DNA from: Kribbella solani
GTDB lineage: Bacteria > Actinomycetota > Actinomycetes > Propionibacteriales > Kribbellaceae
Assembly: GCF_014205295.1 (NCBI RefSeq)
Contig: NZ_JACHNF010000001.1
Coordinates: 7,192,001-7,256,000, forward strand
Length of the DNA stretch: 64,000 bases
Reading direction: 5' to 3'
Positions within the stretch are counted from its first letter, which is position 1. The number at the start of each line of letters is the position of its first letter. A program made the translations under genes and the position numbers. Below the pieces are notes generated by a model. The model did no database searches, was not told the DNA's origin, and was given only the letters and a program-made list of their open reading frames with translations. Positions 47,658-58,462 of this stretch are shown piece by piece.

Positions 47658-49622
47658 ATGGCGAACGAGCTTGGGGCTTCGGCTAGTCCGTATTTGCGGC
47701 AGCACGCGGGGAATCCGGTGGAGTGGCGGGAGTGGGGGGCCGCGGCGTTCGCGGAGGCGCGGGAGCGGGGCGTGCCGGTGTTCTTGTCGGTGGGGTACTC
47801 GGCTTGTCACTGGTGTCATGTAATGGCGCATGAGTCGTTCGAGGATGTGGAGACGGCGGCGTACCTGAGTGCGCACTTTGTCAGTGTGAAGGTGGATCGG
47901 GAGGAGCGGCCGGACGTCGACGCGATTTATATGGCGGCGACGGTGGCGATGACGGGGCAGGGTGGGTGGCCGATGTCGGTGTTTCTGACGCCGGCGGGGG
48001 AGCCGTTCTTCTGTGGTACGTATTTTCCGAAGGATGCGCGCGGTGGGATGGCGTCGTTCCGGCAAGTGCTGGAGGCGATCGCCGACGCGTGGCGGAACCG
48101 GCGCGAGCAGCTTGACGGGATCGGCAAGCGGGTGGTCGATCAGCTCGGCGCGCGGCAGCAGCTGGGCGGCGGCTCGTTGGACACCGCGCGGGCGGTGGAG
48201 TTGTTGAAGACCGAGTTCGACCCGGTGGATGCCGGGTTCGGGCGGGCGCCGAAGTTCCCGCCGTCGATGGTGCTCGACTTCCTGCTCCGGCACCACCGGC
48301 GTACGGGCAACGGCGACGCGCTCGCGATGGTGGCCCAGACCTGCGAGCGGATGGCGCGCGGCGGCATGTACGACCAGCTGGCCGGCGGCTTCGCGCGGTA
48401 CTCGGTGGACGGCCAGTGGATCGTGCCGCATTTCGAGAAGATGCTGTACGACAACGCGCTCCTGCTGGACGTCTACACGCAGTGGTGGGCGATCTCCGGT
48501 GACCCGCTGGCGCGGCGGATCGCGACCGAGACCGCCGACTTCCTGCTGGCCGAGTTGCGTACGCCGGAAGGTGGTTTCGCGTCCGCGCTCGACGCCGACA
48601 CGGACGGTACGGAGGGCAAGTACTACGCCTGGACGCCTGACGAGCTGCGCGACGTACTGGGCGCGGACGCCGGCTGGGTGATCGACCTTTGCGAGGTGAC
48701 CGGCACTTTCGAGCACGGATCGTCCGTACTGCAGTTGCGCCGGGACCCCGATGAGCGCTGGGCCCCGGTACGCGCGAAGCTGCTGGAAGCGCGCAACCGG
48801 CGTACATATCCAGGCCGTGACGACAAGGTGGTTGCAGGTTGGAACGGGCTCGCCATCACCGCCCTTACCCGTGCGGGCGTGGTCCTGGATCGGCCGGAGT
48901 ACATCGAGGCCGCACGGGCCGCCGCCGAATTGATCCGGTCGGTACACCTCGACGCGGAGACCGGCCGGCTGCACCGGACCTCGCGGGACGGCACGCGGGG
49001 TACCGCGCACGGCGTCCTTGAGGACTATGCGGCCTTCGCGCAGGGCTGTCTGACGTTGCTCGGGGCAACCGGCGACCTGGTCTGGTTCACGACCGCGGAA
49101 GCCTTGCTGGACAGGACTCTGGAGCAATTTATTGCCGATGGCTCCTATTTTGACACCGCGGCGGACGCCGAAGAGCTGATCTGGCGCCCGCAGGACGCGA
49201 CCGACAATGCCACGCCGTCCGGGGCCAGCCTTGCCGCCGAGGCTTTCACCACACTGGCCAGCCTGACCGGATCGGCCCGGTACGAGACCGCGGCCGAGCA
49301 GGCGCTGCAGGCATCCGCGGCGATCGCCGAGCGCGCCCCACGGTTCGCCGGCCGGGCACTCGCGGTCGCGGACACCATCGCCGGCGGGCCGCTGGAGATC
49401 GCGATTGTGGGTGCGTCGCCCGAGCTCCGGCGGGTCGCGTTCACCCAGGCGCAGTGGGGTACGGCGATCGTCGCGGGCGCGCCCGGTCTGGCCGTACCGC
49501 TCTTCGACGGCCGGGCCCTCGTCGACGGCCGGCCGGCGGCGTACGTATGTCAGAAATTCACCTGCCGGCTGCCCGTTTCGTTGCCGGAACACCTTCGGGA
49601 CGCGCTGCGGCCGACCGGCTGA
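47658..49622 (+). CDS. DUF255 thioredoxin-like / glycosidase-fold protein (SSP411, YyaL type)
   Basis: 654 residues. The N-terminal DUF255 domain has thioredoxin-like GYSACHWCHVMAHESFED (Cys-x-x-Cys near residues 50-53) and VKVDREERPDVDAIYM. The larger C-terminal part is an alpha/alpha-barrel of glycosidase or cellobiose-epimerase type, with GGMYDQLAGGFARYSVD, VPHFEKMLYDNALLL, FASALDADTDG-EGKYYAWT and DKVVAGWNGLAITAL. Homologues are found from bacteria to mammals (SPATA20); function is unresolved. The position matches Rv1084. Confidence 0.93.
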   Translation: MANELGASASPYLRQHAGNPVEWREWGAAAFAEARERGVPVFLSVGYSACHWCHVMAHESFEDVETAAYLSAHFVSVKVDREERPDVDAIYMAATVAMTGQGGWPMSVFLTPAGEPFFCGTYFPKDARGGMASFRQVLEAIADAWRNRREQLDGIGKRVVDQLGARQQLGGGSLDTARAVELLKTEFDPVDAGFGRAPKFPPSMVLDFLLRHHRRTGNGDALAMVAQTCERMARGGMYDQLAGGFARYSVDGQWIVPHFEKMLYDNALLLDVYTQWWAISGDPLARRIATETADFLLAELRTPEGGFASALDADTDGTEGKYYAWTPDELRDVLGADAGWVIDLCEVTGTFEHGSSVLQLRRDPDERWAPVRAKLLEARNRRTYPGRDDKVVAGWNGLAITALTRAGVVLDRPEYIEAARAAAELIRSVHLDAETGRLHRTSRDGTRGTAHGVLEDYAAFAQGCLTLLGATGDLVWFTTAEALLDRTLEQFIADGSYFDTAADAEELIWRPQDATDNATPSGASLAAEAFTTLASLTGSARYETAAEQALQASAAIAERAPRFAGRALAVADTIAGGPLEIAIVGASPELRRVAFTQAQWGTAIVAGAPGLAVPLFDGRALVDGRPAAYVCQKFTCRLPVSLPEHLRDALRPTG

Positions 49623-49802
49623 ACCCTGCCCAGGTGCGGGTTTTCCCTGCCGTTTCGGTCGAATCCCTTGACTCACGGCGACCGGGCGGCAACAGTCGGT
49701 CCCCAAGTCGGATGTAACGGAAATCGCATGCACCGACACAAAGTGTCACAACTGAGGCAGTGGCACTGTTGCGTCAACATCCGGCCGGTCCCCAACTGAA
49801 TT

Positions 49803-49826
49803 GGTCGCTGCGCCCAAACAGCGACC
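49803..49826 (+). promoter_or_regulatory. Hairpin in the leader of the M4 metallopeptidase gene
   Basis: GGTCGCTG and CAGCGACC enclose eight bases, 22 bp before the TTG start. It may be an operator or leader structure. A smaller dyad, GACAC-AAA-GTGTC, lies near 49735. Confidence 0.45.
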
Positions 49827-49847
49827 ACACCGTGAGGAGATGTTGTC

Positions 49848-51914
49848 TTGAGACGACTGACATCAGCAGGGGTGGCGATCGTCGCGGCAGCCGGTCTCGC
49901 CGTCACGATCACCGCTTCGACAGCGGGTGCCGCCGACCGATCGGTTCCGCTCCCGGCGTCCGGCTTCAACCAGCCGGCCGCCGTCCAGGCCGAACAGGCG
50001 CTGACCGCGCGGACGGCCACCGCGCTCGGGCTCGGCAAGGGCGAACAGCTCAAGGTCCGCGATGTGGTGAAGGACGCCGACGGTACCGAGTACGTCCGCT
50101 ACGACCGTACGTTCAACGGCCTGAAGGTCGTCGGTGGTGACCTGATCGTCAAGCGCAAGGGCGAGGCGATCGGTCAGGTCACGTACAACCGTGGCGCGAA
50201 GGCCGTCGAGGTCGCGACAAAGCCGACTCTGTCCCAGTCGGCCGCACTGGCGAAGGGCGCGCAGGCCGCGAAGTTCAAGGCCTCCGGCAACAAAGGCCAG
50301 TTGGTCGTGTACGTGACGCCGGCCAAGCCGGTGCTCGCGTACGAGGTGGTCACCACCGGCGTGAAGCCGGACCAGACCCCGTCGGTACTGCACTCGTTCA
50401 TCGACGCCAAGACCGGTGCGGTGCTGGCGCAGGACGACGAGATCAAGGCCGGTACCGGCAACTCGATGTACGCCGGCACCGTCTCGATCGGTACGTCCGG
50501 CAGCTACACCATGTCGGACCCGAGCCGTGGTGGTAACTACACGACCGACCTCAAGGGCGCGACCAGCGGCAACGGCACGACGTTCACCAACTCCACCGAC
50601 ACGTGGGGCGACGGAACCGCGTCGAACCGCCAGACCGCCGCCGTGGACGCGCACTACGGCGCCCAACTGACCTGGGACTACTACAAGAACGTCCACGGCC
50701 GGAACGGCATCTTCAACAACGGTCAGGGTGCTCGTTCCCGCGTGCACTACGGCAACGCGTACGTGAACGCGTTCTGGGACGGCACCCAGATGACGTACGG
50801 CGACGGATCGGGCAACACGCACCCGTTGACCGCGATCGACGTCGCCGGTCACGAGATGAGCCACGGCGTCACCGAGGCAACCGCCAACCTGAACTACTCG
50901 GGTGACGCGGGCGGCCTGAACGAGGCGACCAGTGACATCTTCGGGACCATGGTCGAGTGGTCCGCGAACAACTCGACCGACCCGGGTGACTACCTGATCG
51001 GCGAGAAGATCAACATCAACGGCAACGGCACGCCGCTGCGCTACATGGACAAGCCGTCGAAGGACGGTGCCAGCAAGGACTGCTGGACGACCAGCACCGG
51101 TGGCCTGGACCCGCACTACTCGTCCGGCCCGCTGAACCACTGGTTCTACCTGGCGTCCGAGGGTACTGGCAGCAAGACCATCAACGGTGTCACGTACAAC
51201 AGCACCGCTTGCAACGGCACGACGTTCGCCGGCGTCGGCCGGGACATCGCCGCCAAGGTCTGGTACCGCACGCTGACCACCAAGCTGAGCTCCGGCAGCA
51301 CCTACAAGGACGCCCGCGAAGGGGCGATCAACTCAGCGAAGGAGCTGTACGGCGCCGATTCCGCGCAGTGCAAGGGCATCGAGGCCGCCTTCGGTGGGAT
51401 CTCGGTCCCGGCCGGTTCGGCCGCCTGTGGCGGTGGCACCACGCCGCCGACCGGTGACAACCTGCTGAAGAACCCGGGCTTCGAGTCCGGCGCGGTCGAC
51501 TGGACCGGCACCGCCGGCCCGGTCACCAACAACACCGGCCGCCCGGCGCGTACCGGCACCTGGAAGCTCTGGCTGCAGGGCAACGGCCGCGCCACCACCG
51601 AGAGCGTCGGTCAGTCGGTCGCGATCCCGGCATCGGCCTCGTCGGCAACGTTGACGTTCTGGATCCGGATCGACACCGCCGAGACCACCACCACGACGGC
51701 GTACGACACCGCGAAGGTGCAGGTCGTGGACGGGTCGACGACCAGCACGCTGGCGACGTACTCGAACCTGAACAAGAACACGTCGTACGTGCAGAAGACG
51801 CTGAACCTTTCGGCGTACAAGGGAAAGACGGTCACGGTGAAGTTCGTCGGCCAGGAGGACTCCTCGGCGCAGACCAGCTTCGTCGTCGACGACACGTCCC
51901 TGACAGTGAGCTGA
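49848..51914 (+). CDS. Secreted thermolysin-like (M4) metallopeptidase with C-terminal beta-domain
   Basis: 688 residues from a TTG with GAGGAGA seven bases upstream. A signal peptide (VAIVAAAGLAVTITASTAGAA) is followed by an FTP-type propeptide to about residue 205 and the M4 catalytic domain. Zinc and catalytic residues: HEMSH at 335-339 and the Glu of NEATSD at about 359; DPHYSSGPLNHWFYL holds the second catalytic His. Residues 538-688 form a jelly-roll-like domain (NLLKNPGFESG to the end) shared with the next gene. Expected to act outside the cell in protein digestion. Confidence 0.94.
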   Translation: MRRLTSAGVAIVAAAGLAVTITASTAGAADRSVPLPASGFNQPAAVQAEQALTARTATALGLGKGEQLKVRDVVKDADGTEYVRYDRTFNGLKVVGGDLIVKRKGEAIGQVTYNRGAKAVEVATKPTLSQSAALAKGAQAAKFKASGNKGQLVVYVTPAKPVLAYEVVTTGVKPDQTPSVLHSFIDAKTGAVLAQDDEIKAGTGNSMYAGTVSIGTSGSYTMSDPSRGGNYTTDLKGATSGNGTTFTNSTDTWGDGTASNRQTAAVDAHYGAQLTWDYYKNVHGRNGIFNNGQGARSRVHYGNAYVNAFWDGTQMTYGDGSGNTHPLTAIDVAGHEMSHGVTEATANLNYSGDAGGLNEATSDIFGTMVEWSANNSTDPGDYLIGEKININGNGTPLRYMDKPSKDGASKDCWTTSTGGLDPHYSSGPLNHWFYLASEGTGSKTINGVTYNSTACNGTTFAGVGRDIAAKVWYRTLTTKLSSGSTYKDAREGAINSAKELYGADSAQCKGIEAAFGGISVPAGSAACGGGTTPPTGDNLLKNPGFESGAVDWTGTAGPVTNNTGRPARTGTWKLWLQGNGRATTESVGQSVAIPASASSATLTFWIRIDTAETTTTTAYDTAKVQVVDGSTTSTLATYSNLNKNTSYVQKTLNLSAYKGKTVTVKFVGQEDSSAQTSFVVDDTSLTVS

Positions 51915-51932
51915 TCCGCTCACCCTGAGTCG

Positions 51933-51971
51933 TCCGGGGCGCGGCGCCACCGCCCAGGCCCGCGCCCCGGA
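51933..51971 (+). terminator. Intrinsic terminator or attenuator between the two peptidase genes
   Basis: Twelve-base arms TCCGGGGCGCGG and CCGCGCCCCGGA with a 15-base loop, then TCCTCTTCTT. The M28 gene starts 27 bp further on, so it either has its own promoter or depends on read-through. Confidence 0.75.
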
Positions 51972-51986
51972 TCCTCTTCTTCGTGA

Positions 51987-53908
<1,922 letters not shown>

Positions 53909-53965
53909 CCACTATGGATACCCGATTCGGCACCATCCGTTGCACCTGTGACACGACTGAAATGT

Positions 53966-55096
53966 TCAGATCGCCTGTGACACCAGGTCGACCATCGCAC
54001 GGGTCAGGAGTACGCGGTGCTCGAACAGCTCCAGTGGTGCGCCATCGTCGGGTAGGGCGGTGAACGCGGCACGTACGAGCAGCGAGCCCAGGTAGCCGTA
54101 CAGGACGTCGTCGTGTGACACCTGCATCCCCTCAGCCGCCAGACCCTCCTGGAACGCGCTGAGGATCAGGTTGTGCACCGCCGGCAGCGCGTCCGGTGCT
54201 AGCTCGCCCGCGTGTGCCAGGCCGATCAGCAACTGTCCCAGGTCGAACCCAACCGCTTGTGGGCAGTCAAAGCCCTAGTCGATCAGTACGAACTCATCTG
54301 GTTTGTCATGTGGCACCAGTAGGTTCTGCGGGCTCGCGTCACCGTGCTGGTAGCACTGCGGTAGTGCGTCCAGCGCGTCTAGTACAGCTGGTACTCGTTC
54401 GCCTAGTGCGAGCAGGTCGTCGCGCAGTCCGTACTCCCCGAGGTTGGTGACCGCTGCAGCGAGCATCGGGTGCCGCCAGGTCTCCGGATCAGCCAGTGCG
54501 GGCAGTGCGGCCTGCATGACCCGGCCGTTCGCGTAGTAGCGCAGTGCGTAACCAGGCGTACCGAAATGAGGTCGGGGGAGTAGCGGCTCGACCAGGTGGG
54601 GTTGCCGGCGCGCCGACAGCCGCCCGAGCAAGTACGCCGCCCGTCCGAACCGCTCCAGCGGCCACGGCCCCGGCTCCTGGACGACGTTCTCCATCCAGAT
54701 CGTGCCGCGCTCGTCGTCGTACACGTCGATGCGGTAGGCGGTGGCAAGCCGCATCCCCTCCGGCAGCAGCTCGCCGACGCCACTGCGATGCACCGCGATC
54801 TCCAACTGCCAGGGCATGTACTCGATGAAGCTCTCGCGGAACTCCATCGGCATCTGCTCAAGCACCGGCGAGTACCGAACCGACTGCAACTTCTTCACAA
54901 AACACGACCAGTCCGCACCACCAGCGGTCGTACCGAACACCCGATGCAGCGACTCCGTACTCGGCGTACCGATCGGATAATCAACCGCCTCAACCCACAC
55001 CGCCCCCGGCACGGCCCCCGGATCCCCGGTAATCACCCGCACCAGCGCAACCAACTCCGCGCCGCCCACCACACCCAACATCCCGCCCCCCACCAC
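53966..55096 (-). pseudogene. APH-family phosphotransferase inactivated by one nonsense codon
   Basis: One continuous frame of 376 codons is broken only by TAG at 54275-54277 (codon 274). The break lies in FVLID-stop-GFDCPQAVGFDLGQL, exactly the magnesium-binding segment; homologues have Trp or a similar residue there, so TGG to TAG (G to A) is the simplest cause. The upstream part has CYQHGDASPQNLLV with the catalytic Asp. The reading frame is intact on both sides and the last 100 residues still look conserved, so the mutation is recent, or the stop is bypassed or a sequencing error. The start could also be at 55081. Confidence 0.8.
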
Positions 55097-55198
55097 CCAG
55101 GCCCACTACGCACCCAGTAAACCCACCCCCAGCCCAAAAGAACACGGCACGACCCTGGTGCGTTTGATCGCCGGAACCTTCGACGGCAACGCTTTGAA

Positions 55199-55219
55199 AG
55201 TAACATCCGAGGTGTTACT
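55199..55219. promoter_or_regulatory. Inverted repeat before abiEi, probable autoregulatory operator
   Basis: AGTAACA and TGTTACT flank TCCGAGG, 26 bp before the AbiEi start. AbiEi antitoxins are known to repress their own operon by binding inverted repeats upstream. Confidence 0.75.
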
Positions 55220-55244
55220 ATTCGAGTAGTTGGGAGGTGGGGAG

Positions 55245-56048
55245 ATGCATGCAGTCGATGCCTTGGGGACTCTGGAGCTGCTGGGTTCCGGTCAATGGGG
55301 ACTTGTGACGACCGCGCAGGCGGACGAGGCAGGCGTGTCCAAGATGCGCCTGTCCCGCCTCGCCGAACATGGCACCGTCCAGCGTGTGCGGCATGGCGTT
55401 TACGCACTTCCCTCCGCCGGTGCGGGGCCAATGCAGGGCGTACGTGCGGCGTGGCTTGCCACCGGCAGTCGGCCGGCGGGAGACGGTCCGTTTGCCGTGG
55501 TGTCCGGTCAGTCTGCCGCGGCAGTGCATGGTCTTGGCGACCTGCTGCCCGCCCAGTACGAGTTCACCACCGCGGTCCGGCGCCAGACCACGCAGCCTGA
55601 CATCCGGTACCGCAAGCGAGATCTGCCTGAAGCCGAGGTCACGCGGGTAGGCGGACTGCCCGTGACCACTGTTGCCCGCACTGTCAGCGACCTGGTCACC
55701 GCCGGGACAGACTTCGATCACCTTGCGGTGGTGGTTCGCGATGCCGTCACCACCGCGGGTGTCGGGTCGGCTGCTCTGGTTCAAGCACTCGAGCCGGCTG
55801 CCGCACGGTTCGGATCCCCGGATGGCAAGGCCTTGTTCGCCAGACTGCTGGACGCTGCCGGTTATCGACCTGACCCCTTGATACTCGAGTTGTCGGCTCC
55901 AGAACTTCAGAAGAAGCTCCTCCAGGCGGTCATGCCTCAACTCGAGGCCGTTGTGGCCCAGGCCGTCGCCGAGCAACTGCGCCGGCTGACACCGAAGTCT
56001 GAAACGCGAGCTGCCGATCACCGGCCGGATGGGAAGGCCGACGCATGA
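55245..56048 (+). CDS. abiEi: AbiEi-type antitoxin
   Basis: 267 residues from ATG 55245 with GGGAGG upstream. The N-terminal winged helix (WGLVTTAQADEAGVSKMRLSRLAEHGTVQRVRHGVYAL) is the AbiEi_4-type DNA-binding domain. The following domain (FAVVSGQSAAAVHGLGDLLPAQ, TTVARTVSDLVTAGTDFDHLAVVVRDA) matches the actinobacterial antitoxin form. The C-terminal 60 residues are helical. In type IV systems it blocks the toxin without stable binding and represses the operon. The toxin gene overlaps by four bases. Confidence 0.9.
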   Translation: MHAVDALGTLELLGSGQWGLVTTAQADEAGVSKMRLSRLAEHGTVQRVRHGVYALPSAGAGPMQGVRAAWLATGSRPAGDGPFAVVSGQSAAAVHGLGDLLPAQYEFTTAVRRQTTQPDIRYRKRDLPEAEVTRVGGLPVTTVARTVSDLVTAGTDFDHLAVVVRDAVTTAGVGSAALVQALEPAAARFGSPDGKALFARLLDAAGYRPDPLILELSAPELQKKLLQAVMPQLEAVVAQAVAEQLRRLTPKSETRAADHRPDGKADA

Positions 56049-56692
56049 AGCAACCGCTGAATCGGCTGGAAGCAAACCGCCTGCGGCGATCCCTGGGAAC
56101 GAAGCTCGCCAACGAGGCCAAGAGCCGCGGAGTCGCTGCCGATCCTGTCCGTAAGCAGTACATCTTCGCGATCTTCCTGAGTCGCGTCTTCCAGGATCGG
56201 GATGTTCCGTGGGTACTCCTCGGCGGCAACGCGCTACTGATCCGGATCGGCGGCGGTCGATTCACGCAGGATGTGGATCTTGCTCGCGAGACGCCCTGGG
56301 CCAGTTCCGCAGCGGCATTGTCCGAGCTCCGGCAACTTTCCGCACGCCCCTATCGTGACGACCCGTTCGAGTTCGAGCTGTACTCGCTCGCGTCCGATTT
56401 GGCCGACATTGTTCGGATCATCGCCGCGATCCCGTTCGATGCCGGCCGGCTCGTCACTGTCCTTCGACGGGAAGCCGGTCGGCGCCGAATGGAGTTGCCG
56501 ACGGCGTTCCGGGCACCCAGCAGTGAGTGGCGACTCGGCTTTCCGCGGGCGGCTGCCGAGTTCGCGCAGTATCCGCGCCAGTACTGGGACCTGTCCGCGG
56601 CGCTGTCCTTCTGTGATGACTGCCTGGGTGGCCTGCTGAAGGGCGACCGCACTACCGGTTCCTGGGATCCCGAGGGTTCTTCCTGGCGGTAG
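56045..56692 (+). CDS. abiEii: AbiEii-type nucleotidyltransferase toxin
   Basis: 215 residues starting in the antitoxin stop (ATGA). The nucleotidyltransferase motifs are VPWVLLGGNALLIRIG near residue 60 and FTQDVDLAR near residue 75, giving the G-G-x(A) helix and the D-x-D metal site. Such toxins add nucleotides to tRNA acceptor ends and stop growth, giving phage abortive infection. It is shorter than classical AbiEii (about 300 residues), and the end after residue 190 (GSWDPEGSSWR) lacks the usual helical tail, so it may be a compact variant or truncated. Confidence 0.88.
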   Translation: MKQPLNRLEANRLRRSLGTKLANEAKSRGVAADPVRKQYIFAIFLSRVFQDRDVPWVLLGGNALLIRIGGGRFTQDVDLARETPWASSAAALSELRQLSARPYRDDPFEFELYSLASDLADIVRIIAAIPFDAGRLVTVLRREAGRRRMELPTAFRAPSSEWRLGFPRAAAEFAQYPRQYWDLSAALSFCDDCLGGLLKGDRTTGSWDPEGSSWR

Positions 56693-56725
56693 AACGCGCG
56701 ATCGCAGCTCGTTGCGGTCCCGAGG

Positions 56726-57421
56726 TCAGCCGACGGTGTAGGTGGCGATGCTTACGGCTATGTAGTGGCAGGCGAAGGCGGCGACGGTGAAGGCGTGGAA
56801 GATTTCGTGGAAGCCGAACCAGCGGGGGGACGGGTTCGGGCGCTTGGTGCCGTAGACGATCGCGCCGATGGAGTACAGGCCGCCGCCGACGGCGATCAGG
56901 GTGACCACGGCGGTGCCGCCGGTGTGGTAGATGTCGCCCATCCAGAAGATCGCGACCCAGCCGAGGGCCAGGTAGATGGGGGTGTAGATCCAGCGGGGCG
57001 CGCTCAGCCAGCAGATGCGGAACAGGATGCCGAGGGCGGCGCCGCCCCAGACCAGGCCGAGCATCAGGACCCGGTTCGCGCCGTGCAGCAGCACCATCCC
57101 GAGCGGGGTGTAGGTGCCGGCGATCAGCAGGAAGATGTTGCTGTGGTCGAGCCGGCGCAGGATCGCCTCGCCGGTCGGGCCCCAGTAGAACCGGTGGTAC
57201 AGCGCGGAGATGCCGAACAGCAGCATCGCGCCGATCGTGTACACGGCCGCGGCCCAGCGGGCGTTCGCGTGCGGCGCCAGGCAGACCAGGACGATGCCGG
57301 CCGCGGTCGCGAGCGGAAAGGTGCCGGCGTGCAGCCAGCCGCGGAGCTTGGGCTTGAGCGGACCGATCCGCCCGGAGAGCGGGTTGCCGAGTTCCTGAGG
57401 CCGCGCACTGGTAGCGGACAT
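56726..57421 (-). CDS. Hemolysin III / TrhA-family membrane protein
   Basis: 231 residues from the ATG at 57421 (AAAGGA upstream); the longer frame to 57466 crosses the operator. Seven membrane segments with PAQR/CREST-type residues: LLFGISALYHRFYW near residue 80, LDHSNIFLLIAGTYTP near 105 and FGFHEIFHAFTVAAFACHY near the end, whose His residues would bind zinc. The family is named from a Bacillus hemolysin but likely handles membrane lipid balance. The place and strand match Rv1085c. Confidence 0.92.
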   Translation of the reverse strand: MSATSARPQELGNPLSGRIGPLKPKLRGWLHAGTFPLATAAGIVLVCLAPHANARWAAAVYTIGAMLLFGISALYHRFYWGPTGEAILRRLDHSNIFLLIAGTYTPLGMVLLHGANRVLMLGLVWGGAALGILFRICWLSAPRWIYTPIYLALGWVAIFWMGDIYHTGGTAVVTLIAVGGGLYSIGAIVYGTKRPNPSPRWFGFHEIFHAFTVAAFACHYIAVSIATYTVG

Positions 57422-57470
57422 CGCCGTCCTTTCGAGGGGTAGCCGGGCGGTGGTGTACCTACGCAACCGT

Positions 57471-57490
57471 AACCTACGGAACCGTAGGTT
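57471..57490. promoter_or_regulatory. 20-bp palindromic operator upstream of the hemolysin III-type gene
   Basis: AACCTACGG-AA-CCGTAGGTT is a perfect dyad, with a related half site (ACCTACG, ACCGTAA) just before it. The pattern is typical of TetR-family sites in actinobacteria. No TetR gene is adjacent; the remaining gap to 57682 shows no gene. Confidence 0.7.
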
Positions 57491-57682
57491 TCATCGGCCG
57501 GAAGGATGAAATGTAGGCGAAGTCACCGCGGGCCCGCAGCGCTCCCGCGGTTTCGATGCCGGAAGTCCCGGAAAAGTTCGGCTCGGCCGGCAGGTTTTCG
57601 TGAGCCACTCCAAGGCCTCTCCGACCTGGGCGAATGTGGGCTAGCCTCGTGATCGAGAGTCTTCGAGGAGAGCATCCTGCCC

Positions 57683-58462
57683 ATGCGGACACCTGGCAAA
57701 CAAAAGCTGCGCGACGCGGTCTACGGCCTGTACGAGCGGCGGCTGACCCGATCGCTGTCGCCGGACCGGATCCCGCGGCACATCGGCGTCATCATCGACG
57801 GCAACCGCCGCTGGGCCCGGCAGGTCGGCGACCCGGTGTCGCGCGGTCACGAGGCCGGGGCGACCAAGATCACCGAGTTCCTGCACTGGTGCGAGGACGT
57901 CGGCGTCAAGGTCGTGACGGTCTGGATGCTGTCCACCGACAACCTGACCCGCCCGGCCGACGAGCTGGAGCCGCTGCTCCGGATCATCGAGCAGACGGTC
58001 GAGGAGCTGACCACGATCGGCCGCTGGCGGATCCACCCGGTCGGCGCGCTGGACCTGCTGCCCGGCAGCACCGCCGAGGCCCTCAAGGCGGCCGAGACCG
58101 ACACCCAGGACCTGGACGGCCTGCTGGTCAACGTCGCGGTCGGGTACGGCGGGCGCCGCGAGCTGGCCGATGCGGTCCGGTCACTGCTCCTGGAGGAAGC
58201 GGCGAAGGGCATCTCGATCGAGGAGCTGGCCGACCGGGTCGACGTCGAGCACATCGCCCGGCACCTGTACACCAAGGGCCAGCCGGATCCGGATCTGGTC
58301 ATCCGGACGTCAGGGGAGCAGCGGCTCGGCGGCTTCCTGCTGTGGCAGAGCGCGCTCAGCGAGTTCTACTTCTGCGAGGCGCTCTGGCCGGACTTCCGGC
58401 ACGTGGACTTCCTCCGCGCGATCCGCAGCTACGCCCAGCGCGAGCGCCGCTTCGGCACCTGA
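57683..58462 (+). CDS. uppS: Cis-prenyl transferase (Z-isoprenyl diphosphate synthase, UppS family)
   Basis: 259 residues. Condenses isopentenyl diphosphate onto an allylic primer in cis to build the lipid carrier for cell-wall synthesis. Family regions are clear: HIGVIIDGNRRWAR with the catalytic Asp near residue 40, FLHWCEDVGVKVVTVWMLSTDN, VNVAVGYGGRRELADAVR and LVIRTSGEQRLGGFLLWQS then EFYFCEALWP. Its position next to the hemolysin III-type gene matches Rv1086, the short-chain Z,E-farnesyl synthase, so a short or a long product are both possible. Its 3' end overlaps the next gene on the other strand by 153 bp. Confidence 0.94.
   Translation: MRTPGKQKLRDAVYGLYERRLTRSLSPDRIPRHIGVIIDGNRRWARQVGDPVSRGHEAGATKITEFLHWCEDVGVKVVTVWMLSTDNLTRPADELEPLLRIIEQTVEELTTIGRWRIHPVGALDLLPGSTAEALKAAETDTQDLDGLLVNVAVGYGGRRELADAVRSLLLEEAAKGISIEELADRVDVEHIARHLYTKGQPDPDLVIRTSGEQRLGGFLLWQSALSEFYFCEALWPDFRHVDFLRAIRSYAQRERRFGT

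Noticed and set aside
53966-54232. A separate 88-codon gene
   Set aside because: It is in the same frame as the phosphotransferase upstream and continues its family sequence after one TAG, so it is the end of a pseudogene.
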